From assembly GCA_030068145.1 (NCBI GenBank), contig JAPJBO010000036.1, forward strand, positions 491,352-555,351: a DNA stretch of 64,000 nt. Direction: 5' to 3'. Each line of letters opens with the position of its first letter. Position 1 is the stretch's first letter. The notes under the pieces were generated by a model. The model worked only from the letters and a program-made list of their open reading frames with translations, made no database searches and was not told the DNA's origin. The translations under genes and the position numbers were made by a program. Origin of the DNA: Diplonema papillatum (taxonomy: Eukaryota > Euglenozoa > Diplonemea > Diplonemida > Diplonemidae). Positions 1-9,689 of this stretch are shown one piece after another.

Positions 1-212
1 GTAGAGGCTTGAAAGTGTCTTTGCCTTTTCTCTTTTCTTTTGGCGTTAAACGTCAGCCGAACCGCCTCACGATCCGTTAGTTCCGAGTACACGTACACAC
101 AAGTCACGTGGCTTGAGTTGACGAGGTAAAAATGCGCTGCTTTATGAACTACATCTTGACACTTCACCCGGTAGCAATGAAGTAGCGCGAGTAAGCCCTA
201 CTGGTTCGTGCG
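1..212. other. window edge, no gene seen
   Basis: I see no convincing gene in this stretch. Reading frames are short and show no protein family. A dispersed inverted-repeat element begins at its right border. Confidence 0.5.
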
Positions 213-418
213 GGAAATACTCGAGGGACTGCCTTGTGCTCATTTCGAAGGAGGCTAGAGGGGGAGAAAACAATACAACTCTTTTTTGTTGAACGCTTAC
301 GCCCGCCACTGAACCCAGATTCACCTGTGTTTCGTGTGGGCTACAGCACATTTACCTCCTTTGATCTTTTGCAGCTGGCAGCCTCCTCAAGTATTTCCTA
401 CAAAGCAGGTGCTTATAT
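213..418 (+). repeat. MITE-like repeat, family B (copy 1)
   Basis: About 205 bp beginning GGAAATACTCGAGGGACTGC and ending with an approximate inverse (CCTCCTCAAGTATTTCC), so the ends form terminal inverted repeats of about 20 bp. The interior carries hallmark words TTTTTTGTTGAACGCTTACG, GCCCGCCACT and GCTACAGCACATTTACCTCC. Related copies lie near 12,082, 15,027, 42,706 and 61,969 (same orientation) and 58,935 (reverse), with a partial one near 16,634 (reverse). No protein is encoded. Size and ends suggest a non-autonomous DNA transposon; the mobilising transposase is not in the window. Confidence 0.75.
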
Positions 419-834
419 AAAAAGAAAATCATGCTTCGTGGCGATATCTCGTCCGAGAGTGCTCCTTGCAGGGTTTCATTGCCGATACAGCTCAGTGATT
501 GGCAACCTTAAGAGAGTCATAGTGACTCCTGCCGTTTACCCTGATCTCTCAGCGTTGACATTCAGGACGAGCCCTGCAAGCCCGCTGGGTAGCTCGGAAG
601 CGTTTTCGATTCGCGGTGTTCTGCACAAAACACGGTTTGGCAACGACTCAGCATGCCGAAGGATCGAGCATTTGAAAAACCTCATTCGATGCGTCGTGAG
701 ATAACCGTAGGAACCGGCCGTGAGACTCAAACCCTTGGAACAGCACGGCTCCTCAGCGCGTTCCGCCCGCCGGTCCGGCTCGGACTCATATTTATAAACC
801 TGGTTGGAGACACGGGACCTGGATGAATCCGCGT
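419..834. other. spacer downstream of SAM50-like gene
   Basis: Unique-looking sequence between a family-B repeat and the 3' end of the SAM50-like gene. I find no polyadenylation signal I would defend and no protein family in any frame. Confidence 0.4.
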
Positions 835-3228
835 TCAAACGGCCCAGACCAAGCCGAACTTCCACGTCTTGAACTCGTCGGGAGACCGAGGGGTCGTAAG
901 GGGATAAGCGCAGTTGAATTCGAGCCTGCCCATGGTGCCCAAGATCGGGATGGCCGCTACGTGGACGCCTGCGCCGCACGATGCAGCACCGTGGCTCCGG
1001 AGGGAGTCGACGACCTGCTTTCCGTCGGTGCTGAAGTGCCCGGTGCCCGCGGCGTCCACGAAGCAGTGGGCGGCAATCAGCCCCTTCGGCAGCAGGGGCA
1101 GGGGGAGGGGGAACACCGCCTGCAGGGATCCGGCCGCCAGCATGCTTCCGCCTTTCAGGCCGCCGTCGGCGAACCGTTCGCCGGCCTTCAAATACCCGCG
1201 GACGTGCTCACTCTGTGATTTGGGGGGAGAAGGTGCTAATTGTAGTGCAGTGGCTTGCATGGGATCCTACTGCGAATGATACACGTGTGTATCGTTATTA
1301 TCACTTTTTCAGGTAATTCTGCCTATTCGCCTAGTTGGTTCTCGTGTCAGGGATCTCCATGTGAAGCATGTGAACTAACTGCAGTTCTGGACAGTACAAA
1401 AACCACACCTCCAGGTAGAATCTGTCGTTGAGAAGCACGTTGCTGCTTTTCGGGCCGGAACCTGCGAGGACTGCGCCGAGGCGAAGATTGGCGCTGACTA
1501 ACATGTACGGGGCGAATAGCGGGGACACGAAGTGGGACTTGAGCTCGGTTTTTATCTGTGTGGTTGCAGTTGGGTGTTTGGATCATGATTCGAAAAGAGA
1601 GACGCGCTCCGTCCTGAAATGCAAGCTCAAAACTGTTGCTGTGCACAGTCGCAACCCAAGGACCATACAGGTGGTCTTGGAGGGGTACCACACCCCTAGA
1701 TGACGAGTGTGGGTTTTCTGTCGTGATGCAATGATTGAAGGCTGTGGAAAGCCGGATTTGATGCGAGAAAGGCGGACGTCCCCGGGGAGAACCGCGGGTG
1801 TTTTCACCACCGCCTCTACGCTAGTGGCGGCGATGGGTATCTAGGTGGCTTCGCTCTGAGTTCTCTGCCTTCATTCATCCGGCCTTACAACGACAGTATG
1901 GCAGGCGTCACACTACAAAATCAGAGACCAGCGCGGGACCCCAGAGGTACACCACCGTCGCCGGGTTAACTTCAGGGAAAAATGGTGGTTCTCGTGCGGC
2001 GTGGACTACTCATTTGCGTGGGCAACGGCTCCAGAAGGCTGCGGTTGGTGACTTGGCCGACCGTTCTATATAGCCTGTATTGTATACTGTGATGCAGGGC
2101 ACAAAACCTTTCGCGGCCGAGGAGAGGATTGGTCAGGCGGGATGGGGTTGGTCAAAAGGCCGGGGTGCATACGTGGTTGACGTGCCGCGGGTTCTCAGCG
2201 GACGACGCAAGGCCAGCGTATTTGCCGGCGAGCTGCAAGCTGAACCAGCTCGCCCACCCGGACACGGGGTGGTTGTAGTAAGCTCGGAGCTCGGGGTCGG
2301 AGAAGTACTGCCGGCGGTCGATGGTGGCGTCGTAGTGGATGCCGTTCAGGTGCGAGACGCCGAGCGGCATGCCCTCCACGGCAGACGGGTCGAGCGCTGC
2401 GAGGACCCGACGCTTGGCTGCGAGGTACAACGTGTGCCGGACTCCGGGCGTCGTCCAGCCCAGCCGGGTGCCCGCGTCGAAGACCCACTCGTCGGTCGCC
2501 GCGTTACGCGTGAACGCCTCCCTGCTCCGTGCCGCGCCGTACTCCGTCCAGTTCCCGAACGACGGGTTATTCGAGCGGATGCCCACCCGGAACAGGGCCA
2601 TCGTTGAGAACAGGTAGTCGCAGCTCCGGTTCAGCGTTCGCTCCACCGGCGGCGGGCACCACGCGAAGTACCGCCTCCACGGCGCCGCGCCTTCCCCGTC
2701 AGCGTCGGTGATCGGCATGCCGGCGACTTTGTTCGGCTGGAGGTCGAGGTGGGCTGAATACGCGAGGCCGCCGATGTTGCTGCAATTGAAGCGGACCTCC
2801 GGCCAGACCTTCTGCGCGCCCGTGAACACGCCGAGCGAGGTGTGGTCCCCCTCGAGGAACGTGAGGTCGACGAACATCTTCTGCCCACCTTCCTTCGTCG
2901 GGGCGAACCCGTCCAAGCTGATGTCTCTGAAGCACTCCATTTCCATCCAGCGGTCCTTCGCGGCGGCGAGCGCGCTGAGGACGCCCTGCACCGACGTTTG
3001 GCCTTCGATCTTCAAGATCTCTTTTTCGAGAACGCTCATCTGTGTCCGCTTCAATCCGTTGACCCGAACCTTCACCTTGACCGGCCGAGAGCAGCTTTGG
3101 AACTTCGCGCGCATGTCCGGTGTTAGGTGCACCGGTATCTTCTGCCGCGGCCACTGGTCGCCTGCTGGGACCGACGGCACCGGCGCCTCAACGGGCGGCA
3201 GGTCCATCAAATCTTTGGCGTCGGACAT
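835..3228 (-). CDS. SAM50/Omp85-family outer-membrane assembly protein (two exons)
   Basis: Predicted core of the sorting and assembly machinery that inserts beta-barrel proteins into the mitochondrial outer membrane. Exon 1 (3228 down to 2173) has a POTRA-like part (about residues 45-130, with VNGLKRTQ and a conserved CFRDI segment) followed by the start of the barrel (NIGGLAYSAHLDL). Exon 2 (1212 down to 835) has the barrel end: a RF-x-x-GG-x-x-GG stretch, FVDAAGTG, GRLEFNCAYPL and a final FGLVWAV before the stop. The donor at 2172 (GTATGC) and acceptor at 1213 (a pyrimidine tract, then CACAG) join in phase 0 and give 477 residues, the usual length of the family. An in-frame ATG at 3303 would add 25 glycine-rich residues; I prefer 3228. 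Neither exon alone makes a full barrel. The intron is inferred, not proven. Confidence 0.85.
1213..2172 (-). other. intron of SAM50-like gene
   Basis: Inferred 960-nt intron with a GT donor at 2172-2171 and an AG acceptor at 1214-1213 in minus-strand sense. It holds no recognisable gene or known repeat of this window. The two exons are consecutive parts of one family with no overlap, which is the main support. Confidence 0.7.
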
Positions 3229-3308
3229 CTCCGCGCACGCGCACGCAGCAAGCCTTCCCCCCCCCTCTCCACCCGACCCTCCACACTGCGCAAAGGTATG
3301 CATTAAGA

Positions 3309-3351
<43 letters not shown>

Positions 3352-3410
3352 GAGTTAGAGTGCAGGGACCATCTCTCCGAGGAGTATCCGGTCGCCCCAC
3401 TACAGAAGAA
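3309..3410 (+). repeat. (GA)n tract with conserved tail, family D
   Basis: A GA dinucleotide run of about 42 nt, then a conserved tail with the words CGAGTTAGAGTGCAGGGACC and ATCTCTCCGAGGAGTATCC. The same GA run plus tail recurs near 16,248, 33,978, 50,453 and 59,442. The tail always follows the GA run, so this is a dispersed element with an unstable GA head, not five independent microsatellites. Confidence 0.75.
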
Positions 3411-4318
3411 CACAGTTGAGTGGGACTGGGTGTTCTTTGCGTTCCACGTCCCGTGCTTCCGTGTTCTCGTTCACGGTTGAATCCTTATGAAGTCTTCTTC
3501 GCAGTGCACTTTCTCAGGGTAGTTTTCTTCTCGGATCGCACGTCCATCCACATTCCACCGCAATACGAGATTAGATTGCAAATGCCACTCAACAGCTGCT
3601 GGGCATGGGCGAGCCAGCTCTTTTCAATGCGTTTTGACAACCTGACGTGTCTCATGTTTTTTGCAACTATTGACTATCGCGTCTGGCCGCGGTCTTCATA
3701 GTTCTCTGAGCCAAAATGCCCGATAGTTAAGTGTCGCCACCCTCTCTCCAGGAACGAGAATCGCGCCCTGTGGAGCCGGCACCCCTGCAGACAATCGAAA
3801 GCGCCCCACATGCCCCAGAAACACTCGGGTTTTGCATGCTACACCTTGATCCTTCGAGGTTTTCAACGCACTGAATTCACAGCATCTTCAATAGCTTGCA
3901 GGCCCGTAGTTCAGGCGGCATCCACTTTCGAGCGGGCGTGATGCTGCTTCACATACTGTGAACCCCTTCTTTGTGACGGGAATAGATCAAGGCGAAAACA
4001 CGTTCCTTGGAGTAGAAAGTGGCTTGTGCACGAGGACTCCTGCTGTGCCACAGGTTGCGACGGGATAGGTGACAAAGTGAGCCGGCTCGCGTCACTGAGC
4101 CACGACCCTGCCAAGAAAACTCAGATCGGTGCCGGAACCTACCCACCGAAAACCACACGACGGTGGCCGAAACGGGGTAAAGAAAACATCGATGCGCAGC
4201 CGATCGGGCAGACGAAGTAAAAAAGACGCGCCAAGCGCCCCTCCCGAGCCCATCGAACTCATTTTTCTGAGCCACACTGCCTCGCATGAGGGGGCCGGTT
4301 CGTAAGTTTTGGATACTT

Positions 4319-4364
4319 CCGAGCTCGTGAGACGACTGCGCCACGAGTCGTCTCACGAGCTTGG
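4319..4364. other. inverted repeat (hairpin 1)
   Basis: A 19-nt arm starting CCGAGCTCGTGAGACGACT, an 8-nt spacer, then its complement with one mismatch. It shares the outer arm CCGAGCTCGTG with hairpin 2, 284 nt downstream. Role unknown; it lies roughly 650 nt beyond the stop codon of the minus-strand reductase gene. Confidence 0.8.
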
Positions 4365-4647
4365 TAGCAGGGAAAGCCTGCTACACGGGAGCCAAGCTTT
4401 ACGTGTTCGGCGGTACTGCAGAGCCACGGGCCTACGGGTCTAGTGGCTACCGATTTCCCAAACTAAAGCATCAAGGCTTGGCGCACCTTGGGGCTTGGCG
4501 CTCGCGCTGAACACAAGCAGGGCAGAGCGGACGGGGATTGTGGCACTGTGCTGCCTCCGACTCAAGCTTTGCAAGCTGTGGTTGACCGTCACGTTCCTGG
4601 ACCCGGAGCGGCCTTCTTCTTTTTCTTTTTCTTCTCTTCTTCTCCTT

Positions 4648-4690
4648 CCGAGCTCGTGTCACCCCCCAGCAGGGGGTGGCACGAGCTCGG
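4648..4690. other. inverted repeat (hairpin 2)
   Basis: A 19-nt arm starting CCGAGCTCGTGTCACCCCC, a 5-nt spacer, then its complement with one mismatch. It begins with the same 11 nt as hairpin 1. A pyrimidine-rich tract directly precedes it on the plus strand. Confidence 0.8.
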
Positions 4691-5009
4691 TGTGACGAGA
4701 CAGATGCCGAACAAGGCGATCATTTTCGTCGACTCTACATAAGAGCCAAAAGCATTTGTTTGCGCGCAGGTGTGAAACCCCTGTTTTTTAAGTGATTTAC
4801 CACAGCACGATGCCATCCGACCCGATATCGACGAGCAAGCTTGTTCCATAAATAATTGCCCCTGGGTCTTCGTAGTGCAAGGGGGGAAAAGGGCTTTCCC
4901 GGGAGGACCAGCACGCAAACGGACACGTTAGAGACAGGCTCAGTCCTGAGATTCTGGTCGCGGGTTTTTTTTTAGTTGCGGCATCGGTTGTTTCGTGTGC
5001 GATGGCAGC

Positions 5010-5804
5010 TCAATCCGCTTCATCTTTCACGTCGTAGTAGTCGACGTGGCCGCCGTTCTCGAAGGCGTTGTTCCTCAGCAAGCGCGCGAGCACAGCCGCC
5101 GAAGCCGAAGGGTCCACCAGCGAGCCGCTTCCTTTCATGCCGCAGAACTGCTTCTTCACCTCAGCGTCCGCGTGACCACTCCGGATTTCCGCGTGCATCG
5201 CCGTGTCCATGGGGCCGGGCGCGTAGTTCAGGAAGCGCACGTCCGGAAACTCGAGCGCCGCACACCGCATGTACATGTCCCGGGCGGCCTTCGCGCTGCA
5301 GTACAGGGAGAACCCTTTCATCGGCTGCAGGGCCAAGAGAGACGACACGTTAACGACCGCGAGCTTCGACACCTTCCCTGAGGTCTTCAACGGAGAAAAA
5401 AAGGAAAGAAACGCGTTCGTGACCAGCATGCAGGCGGACACGTTGGCGTTCACGTTTTCGACGGCTTCGGAGGAAGGAATCAAGGCGCAAGGTTGCAGGG
5501 TTCCGATCGAGCCCGCGTTGTTGATGAGGATCACCTCGGCAAAATCAGAGTCCGCAAACGGTGCCAGAGCGGCCGTCAGCGACGATACGACACTGTTCAG
5601 GTCGCTCATGTCGAGCTCCACTGTTCGGCACAGCGCTGCAGAGGCCGCCGCCTTCACTTCCTTCACACTGTCCTGCGCTCCCGCTGCGCCACTTCCCCTG
5701 TGGCTCAGCAGGAACTCATTCACGAACGCGTTCCTTGCCAGCTCGACCGCGACACACTTACCGAACCCCCGGTTCGCGCCGGTGACGACAGCGAGACGGC
5801 TCAT
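5010..5804 (-). CDS. sepiapterin reductase
   Basis: A short-chain dehydrogenase of 264 residues, the usual length for sepiapterin reductase, which makes tetrahydrobiopterin from 6-pyruvoyl-tetrahydropterin using NADPH in the cytosol. The cofactor motif VTGANRGFG is at residues 7-15, NNAGS at 95-99, the catalytic serine region NVSS at 152-155, and the YxxxK pair at Tyr168 and Lys172. The segment LNYAPGPMDTAM (192-203) and the LYCSAKAARDM block are typical of this subfamily rather than of generic dehydrogenases. It is intronless and complete from ATG to stop. No tandem copies of its ends are visible nearby, unlike several other genes here. Confidence 0.93.
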   Translation of the reverse strand: MSRLAVVTGANRGFGKCVAVELARNAFVNEFLLSHRGSGAAGAQDSVKEVKAAASAALCRTVELDMSDLNSVVSSLTAALAPFADSDFAEVILINNAGSIGTLQPCALIPSSEAVENVNANVSACMLVTNAFLSFFSPLKTSGKVSKLAVVNVSSLLALQPMKGFSLYCSAKAARDMYMRCAALEFPDVRFLNYAPGPMDTAMHAEIRSGHADAEVKKQFCGMKGSGSLVDPSASAAVLARLLRNNAFENGGHVDYYDVKDEAD

Positions 5805-5811
5805 CTTTTGA

Positions 5812-6455
5812 TTCTCTTTGTTTCGTAATGAGCGTCCTGCCTAGTGAGGAAAAGGTAGCGAAATGAAGGCTGCAACTGTGAGAGAGAGAAACTGGAGGAT
5901 GGCCACAGCATGTGTACTCGCGGGGTTCAGTGTCCATGATCTTTTGGCGCAAACGGGAAAGCGAAGATTCCGATGCTTTTCGGACTATGAACTCGTAAGC
6001 AACTTCCAACAACCGACTAGAGTTGCACCGCGCCGAAAGCGCGGAAAAAGTGACCCTTCTGGAGTCACGAAAAGCTGGCATAGTGTGGTACTCATTTGCT
6101 TGCAAATAACTCCCCACTAACGCAGCGCGCGTGCGAAATGTCGGACGCTAGCGTCTGTCAAGAGCATGCGTGACTCAGCCGTGTTTTAAAGGTGAGATGA
6201 GAGGCATCGGCTCTCACTACAAACTGTCGGATGCTTCTTCTTCTGTTGGCACATGTCGTTCGCCTCCACTCTCATCAGGGCAGTCCCTACATCCAGCTGT
6301 GCAGCGACACAGAATGGTCTCCCGATGTGCAGCGTCGATGTGGGTTGCCAATACAGATACTACCACCACTTCAGTTGTCAATAAACACGGCTTTGCTTGT
6401 ACGAGCCGGGGGAAACTACTGCTAGCGAGTGAACATGATCGTTACACGGTGAAGT
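5812..6455. other. spacer upstream of reductase gene
   Basis: The promoter of the reductase gene should lie here, but I see no element I would defend. A piece at about 6,012-6,085 recurs inverted at 44,968-45,045 (shared words TGACTCCAGAAGGGT and CGCGGTGCAAC), so it is a dispersed repeat. Confidence 0.45.
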
Positions 6456-6775
6456 CCAGCAACTTTGGCTCGAGTGAAACCAGAGTCTCCAAAAGCGGGT
6501 GTGCCACGTCCACAAATAGGGTGTGTGCCACACCCGGAATAGGGTGTGATATAGGGTGTGATATAGGGTGTGATATAGGATGTGATATAGGGTGTGATAT
6601 AGGGTGTGATATAGGGTGTGATATAGGGTGTGATATAGGGTGTGATATAGGGTGTGATATAGGGTGTGATATAGGGTGTGATATAGGGTGTGATATAGGG
6701 TGTGCACACCCTATTTCCGGGTGTGGTCACACCCGGAAATTCGTTTAGCTTGAGCAAAAGTTGCTGGTGTCCACT
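6456..6775. mobile_element. TIR element filled by a 12-bp minisatellite
   Basis: Both ends carry the inverted word CCAGCAACTTTTGCTC (left copy with one change), followed inwards by a second inverted block with ACACCCGGAA. The centre, about 6,535-6,705, is some 14 direct copies of the 12-mer GGGTGTGATATA. The inner border (GGGTGTGCACACCC) is itself palindromic. The element therefore looks like a MITE whose internal sequence is a satellite array. The long Tyr/His/Thr or Gly/Cys/Asp-repeat reading frames across it are artefacts of the array. Confidence 0.8.
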
Positions 6776-6900
6776 ATGTAGGTCATGAATCTCCTTCCAA
6801 CACGCTGCCAGTTTACAATCAACTGGTATTGCGAAAGAAACGATGGAAGCGCACGCTTTAGAAAAGCTAGCTGCCCGCAGATTTTTCCTTTTTTTTTTTT

Positions 6901-7115
6901 TTACATAAGCGCCAGCTTGAACCAGCTTGAAAGGAAATGCTCGACGATGCTGCCCGACAAAGAACAGAAGGGATCCAAAGTGCTGTAACTACCGAACCAC
7001 GTGTTGAACGGACGTGAGGTCATGCGGGTCTTCCCCTACACGACAAATCACACAAACACAACAGGTCAAAAGTCCTGAGTGAGAAAACAACACACGGTGG
7101 TGTAAGCGAAGAACA
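6901..7115 (+). repeat. MITE-like repeat, family C (copy 1, 3' truncated)
   Basis: Starts ACATAAGCGCCAGCTTGA, then GGAAATGCTCGACGATGCTG, CCGACAAAGAACAGAAGGGA and later CACACGGTGGTGTAAGCGAA. Fuller copies are at 15,281-15,580 (plus), 27,163-27,450 (minus) and 33,663-33,945 (minus). In the full copies the far end is AGCTACGTCAAGTATTTCC, the inverse of the GGAAATGCTCGA end. These ends resemble those of family B. Confidence 0.75.
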
Positions 7116-7424
7116 AAAAGGGATGAAGTGGAGCAGGGAGCTTTTCTTCTTAGGCTCGTTCTCTTTTGCTGTCCTTGCAGAATATGTTTTCGTCTCTTCT
7201 CGCCGGCAGAAAGGCTGTCGGGAAGCGAGGGGAGCAGAAATAATAGGGGCAGGGGAATAGGGGAAGAAGGCAGAAAGAGGCGAGATCAAGAAACGACAGA
7301 CGGACAGAAAACAAAGAGGGGGGACGGCGGATGCATGGGTGCAGGAAGCACCGGCAAACAAACTTTACTGGCGGGTTGACAGGCAAATGATTTGCAAGTG
7401 CGTTTCCGTTGTACAATAATTGTA

Positions 7425-7790
7425 CTTGTATTTAGAGTTAAAGTTCGCTTGAAATTCCGGGGTTTTAGGGTCTCCGTGTGACCGTTCATGAATGGGTTCT
7501 CTTAGAGCAAGAAAGGGCTATGTGGTTACGGGTTGTATATTGCGTGCACGCTTTCGTTGTGGGTTATGGCTAGCCTTGTCCGGGACTGTTTGTGACCGAC
7601 ACCAAGTACATTCCTTCGTGGAGTGTAGTCTTGGGCCCCCCACGTTCTACAAGTTGAGCAGGGGTTGCCTTGTAGCCCGTACCGGTCTGTTGTCCGCGTT
7701 TACTGTATTTTCTCGTAGTGTGGTGCTTGGATTTCGCTGCACTTGCGGTGCTTCACGTGGTGCGGGTTGTTTCCGTCCTAAAATAAGGTT
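7425..7790 (+). repeat. dispersed repeat, family A (copy 1)
   Basis: Core words are GTTCGCTTGAAATTCC, GGGTCTCCGTGTGACCG, GGGACTGTTTGTGACC and ACACCAAG, then CTTGGGCCCCCCACG. Other copies, whole or partial, lie near 10,298, 11,765, 20,375, 41,065, 43,935 and 57,365, all on the plus strand. This copy abuts the 3' end of the USP-like gene, which suggests it may be the terminal part of that unit. Confidence 0.65.
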
Positions 7791-9196
7791 TTTTTTTTTT
7801 GGGTAGATTTGCAGGGTAAAACTGTTCGTTGCTCGCTACAGTTAAGGCACTCTGGGCACACTGGGTACCCGTGGTTAGTGAGGTTATTCGTCTGATGGAG
7901 TCGTCGTTGCTGTGCGTTGTTTACAGTGCTTCTTTTTGCACCAGGGCTTATGGTGTCGTAGACTTTTGAAGAGTGGTTTCCCCACGGTTCGTCCGTCGCT
8001 GTGGCAGTAGGGACATCTCTCTCGTTTCTGGGTTGTGTGGGTGTGTCGGTAGATGTCTCGTCTCCGCGCATGGCTCTAAGTATACTTTGCGTCGAGTCCG
8101 GCTCTTGTGTTGTGGTTCTGGACGTGGCAGGCTTTGGGGGTTCATAGTGGTTGTGGTCTATGGGTGGCGGGACATCCGTCTGTGGGTAGTCTTTGAGCTG
8201 GTAGACGCAGAGGTAAACTTCGTTGTCGGCGTAGTTTTGTGTCGAAGTGGAGTGCGTCTGTAGTCCGTCGAAGCGCGTCCATCGTTGGTTAGCGTCGATA
8301 TCGTTGAGGGCGTGGATGACGTAGTGCCCTGCGTTGTTGTGGCCGGAGTGTACTGCTATGGCTTTGAGAACGAGTGGTGTGTTTTGTCCTGGCAGCGTGA
8401 TAGAGTGGTCGGCGCGTATAGCGGTACGGTTCGTCGCTTCGTGTCTACGGGCTCTTTGAAGCTGAATCAACAGCATTGAATTAATGCGGTGAAATGTTGT
8501 TGTTGTGAGGGTGGTATCGGTGATTTTGCAGACTTCGCATCTGTAGTCGGCGGCGGGGCCAGGTTTGATGTGGTTGTTCAAGCACCGTTGGATCGAGTGG
8601 TCGATTGGAGGTAGAAAGGTTATGTCGTGGTCTTCGGGGGGGTTGGTTTTGTTGTGGTTGCAGTTTTTACAAGTAGTTGTCGTCGTCGTTGTATGTCGTA
8701 GACCGTTGAAAGCGTCAGGGCGATGTTGCTGGCAAGCTTGGTGTGCGAGGTTTTCGTCAAGAAGTGCTGTGGTGATGGCCCTTAGCACTTCCCCGAGGTC
8801 GCATTGCTGCCCGTTGCCGAACGGTCCGTCGATGTTGGCGAAAACGTGCAGCAGTGTTGCTTGCGTCCGTTTTCCTGTCACCCAAGCGTGGACAGCTGCC
8901 GTGCATTCGCCTTTCGTGTGTGTTGGGCAGTCGTGGTATGTGACTACTTGTTGTGCCATGTCTGTGGCGGCGATCAAGTTGAGGGCCGCTTGCAGAAAAC
9001 AGGAGTTTGTGGTGGTGTATCTCGTGAGTTTCGACATGGTCCTCGCTCCGGCGGCTGCGATTGCTGCCGCTAAAGTGATGGTTGCTGCTAGGTTGGCTAC
9101 TCGTTGTTTCAAGGTGAACTGTGGTTGTGGTTGTGAAAGGAGGGTTGTTGGTCTTTCCTCGTGTTCGTGGGTAGTTGAGGAGTGGCTGTCTGTCAT
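7778..9196 (-). CDS. USP/C19-family ubiquitin protease-like protein, in a probable mobile unit
   Basis: Encodes 472 residues from the first ATG (9196); the frame is open further upstream but without an ATG. It has the ordered signatures of ubiquitin-specific proteases, which cleave ubiquitin from proteins: a Cys box NSCFLQA (Cys66), GQQCDLGEVL, two CxxC pairs (CKNC and CEVC, about 44 residues apart) as in the USP zinc finger, a LLIQLQR strand, a His box HSGHNNAGHY (His291) and RWTRFDG with the Asp. A hydrophobic Ala-rich stretch (about residues 33-51) precedes the catalytic core. Composition is strongly A+C-rich on the coding strand (Thr, His, Asn), unlike the GC-rich host genes. It has no introns, and an A-run crosses its stop region. 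A plus-strand RT-like remnant starts 126 bp away. I infer a transposon or horizontally acquired gene; a host gene cannot be excluded. Confidence 0.75.
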   Translation of the reverse strand: MTDSHSSTTHEHEERPTTLLSQPQPQFTLKQRVANLAATITLAAAIAAAGARTMSKLTRYTTTNSCFLQAALNLIAATDMAQQVVTYHDCPTHTKGECTAAVHAWVTGKRTQATLLHVFANIDGPFGNGQQCDLGEVLRAITTALLDENLAHQACQQHRPDAFNGLRHTTTTTTTCKNCNHNKTNPPEDHDITFLPPIDHSIQRCLNNHIKPGPAADYRCEVCKITDTTLTTTTFHRINSMLLIQLQRARRHEATNRTAIRADHSITLPGQNTPLVLKAIAVHSGHNNAGHYVIHALNDIDANQRWTRFDGLQTHSTSTQNYADNEVYLCVYQLKDYPQTDVPPPIDHNHYEPPKPATSRTTTQEPDSTQSILRAMRGDETSTDTPTQPRNERDVPTATATDEPWGNHSSKVYDTISPGAKRSTVNNAQQRRLHQTNNLTNHGYPVCPECLNCSEQRTVLPCKSTQKKKTLF

Positions 9197-9321
9197 TGAG
9201 TCGCGATCGTCCGGTGTTACAGGCAGTTCGGCTGGTTTGAAGTTAAGGGGTTGGTGTCTTCCAGCAGCAGAACCACATTGAACGACCCGCAACACCACAC
9301 CCACCACACATAAGACTAAGC

Positions 9322-9684
9322 GTGCACCCCAAAACCTTCGGCACCCGGTTCACACACTACCAGACCACCGCCCCCAAATCACAGGCCAGCGGCATATTCA
9401 AAGGCTCACTGATAAGGGCAATCCGACAAACCAACCACTGGCAGGACCTTCGCGTCGAGATCCAGCGCAACGTATACGCGATGCTCGAACGGGGGCACCA
9501 CCCCAGAGTCCTCTACCCCCCGTGGCAAGCTTGGCTGACGGAGGAGTTCCGGACCCTACCACGACTACACAGCCAGTTAAAACCGTTCTTAGGGTACAGC
9601 ATTGCGCGTTTCAAGAACGGCAAACCGCGCATGGAAGAGCCAGAATACGCCGGAACTGCCAGTCTTTTTCGTCCACAGTTTTAG
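9322..9684 (+). pseudogene. reverse-transcriptase C-terminal remnant (tentative)
   Basis: An open frame of about 120 codons without an ATG, ending at a stop. The segment FKGSLIRAIRQTN, a spacer, then AMLERGHHPRVL resembles the helical region after the palm domain in eukaryotic reverse transcriptases, where an R-x-x-R block is followed about 25 residues later by L-x-x-RG(Y/H)P. The N-terminal catalytic part is absent: coding-like composition begins abruptly near 9,290, where strand bias flips from G+T-rich to A+C-rich. It could be a truncated retroelement joined head-to-head with the protease gene. Family placement is inference from a short match. Confidence 0.4.
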
Positions 9685-9689
9685 GGGGT

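Larger units (their letters stand above)
3411..5009. other. gene-poor spacer with two hairpins
   Basis: No protein family is recognisable in any frame. Visible items are two long perfect or near-perfect hairpins (4,319-4,364 and 4,648-4,690) and a pyrimidine-rich stretch near 4,610-4,645. The segment lies between the 5' side of the SAM50-like gene and the 3' end of the reductase gene. Confidence 0.5.

Noticed and set aside
6378..6757. Long Tyr/Leu/His or Ile/Thr/Pro repeat frames
   Set aside because: The 12-bp tandem repeat is a multiple of three without stops, so open frames arise automatically.
8565..9281. 238-codon plus-strand frame over the USP-like gene
   Set aside because: It lies antisense to a frame with complete protease signatures and has no family features.
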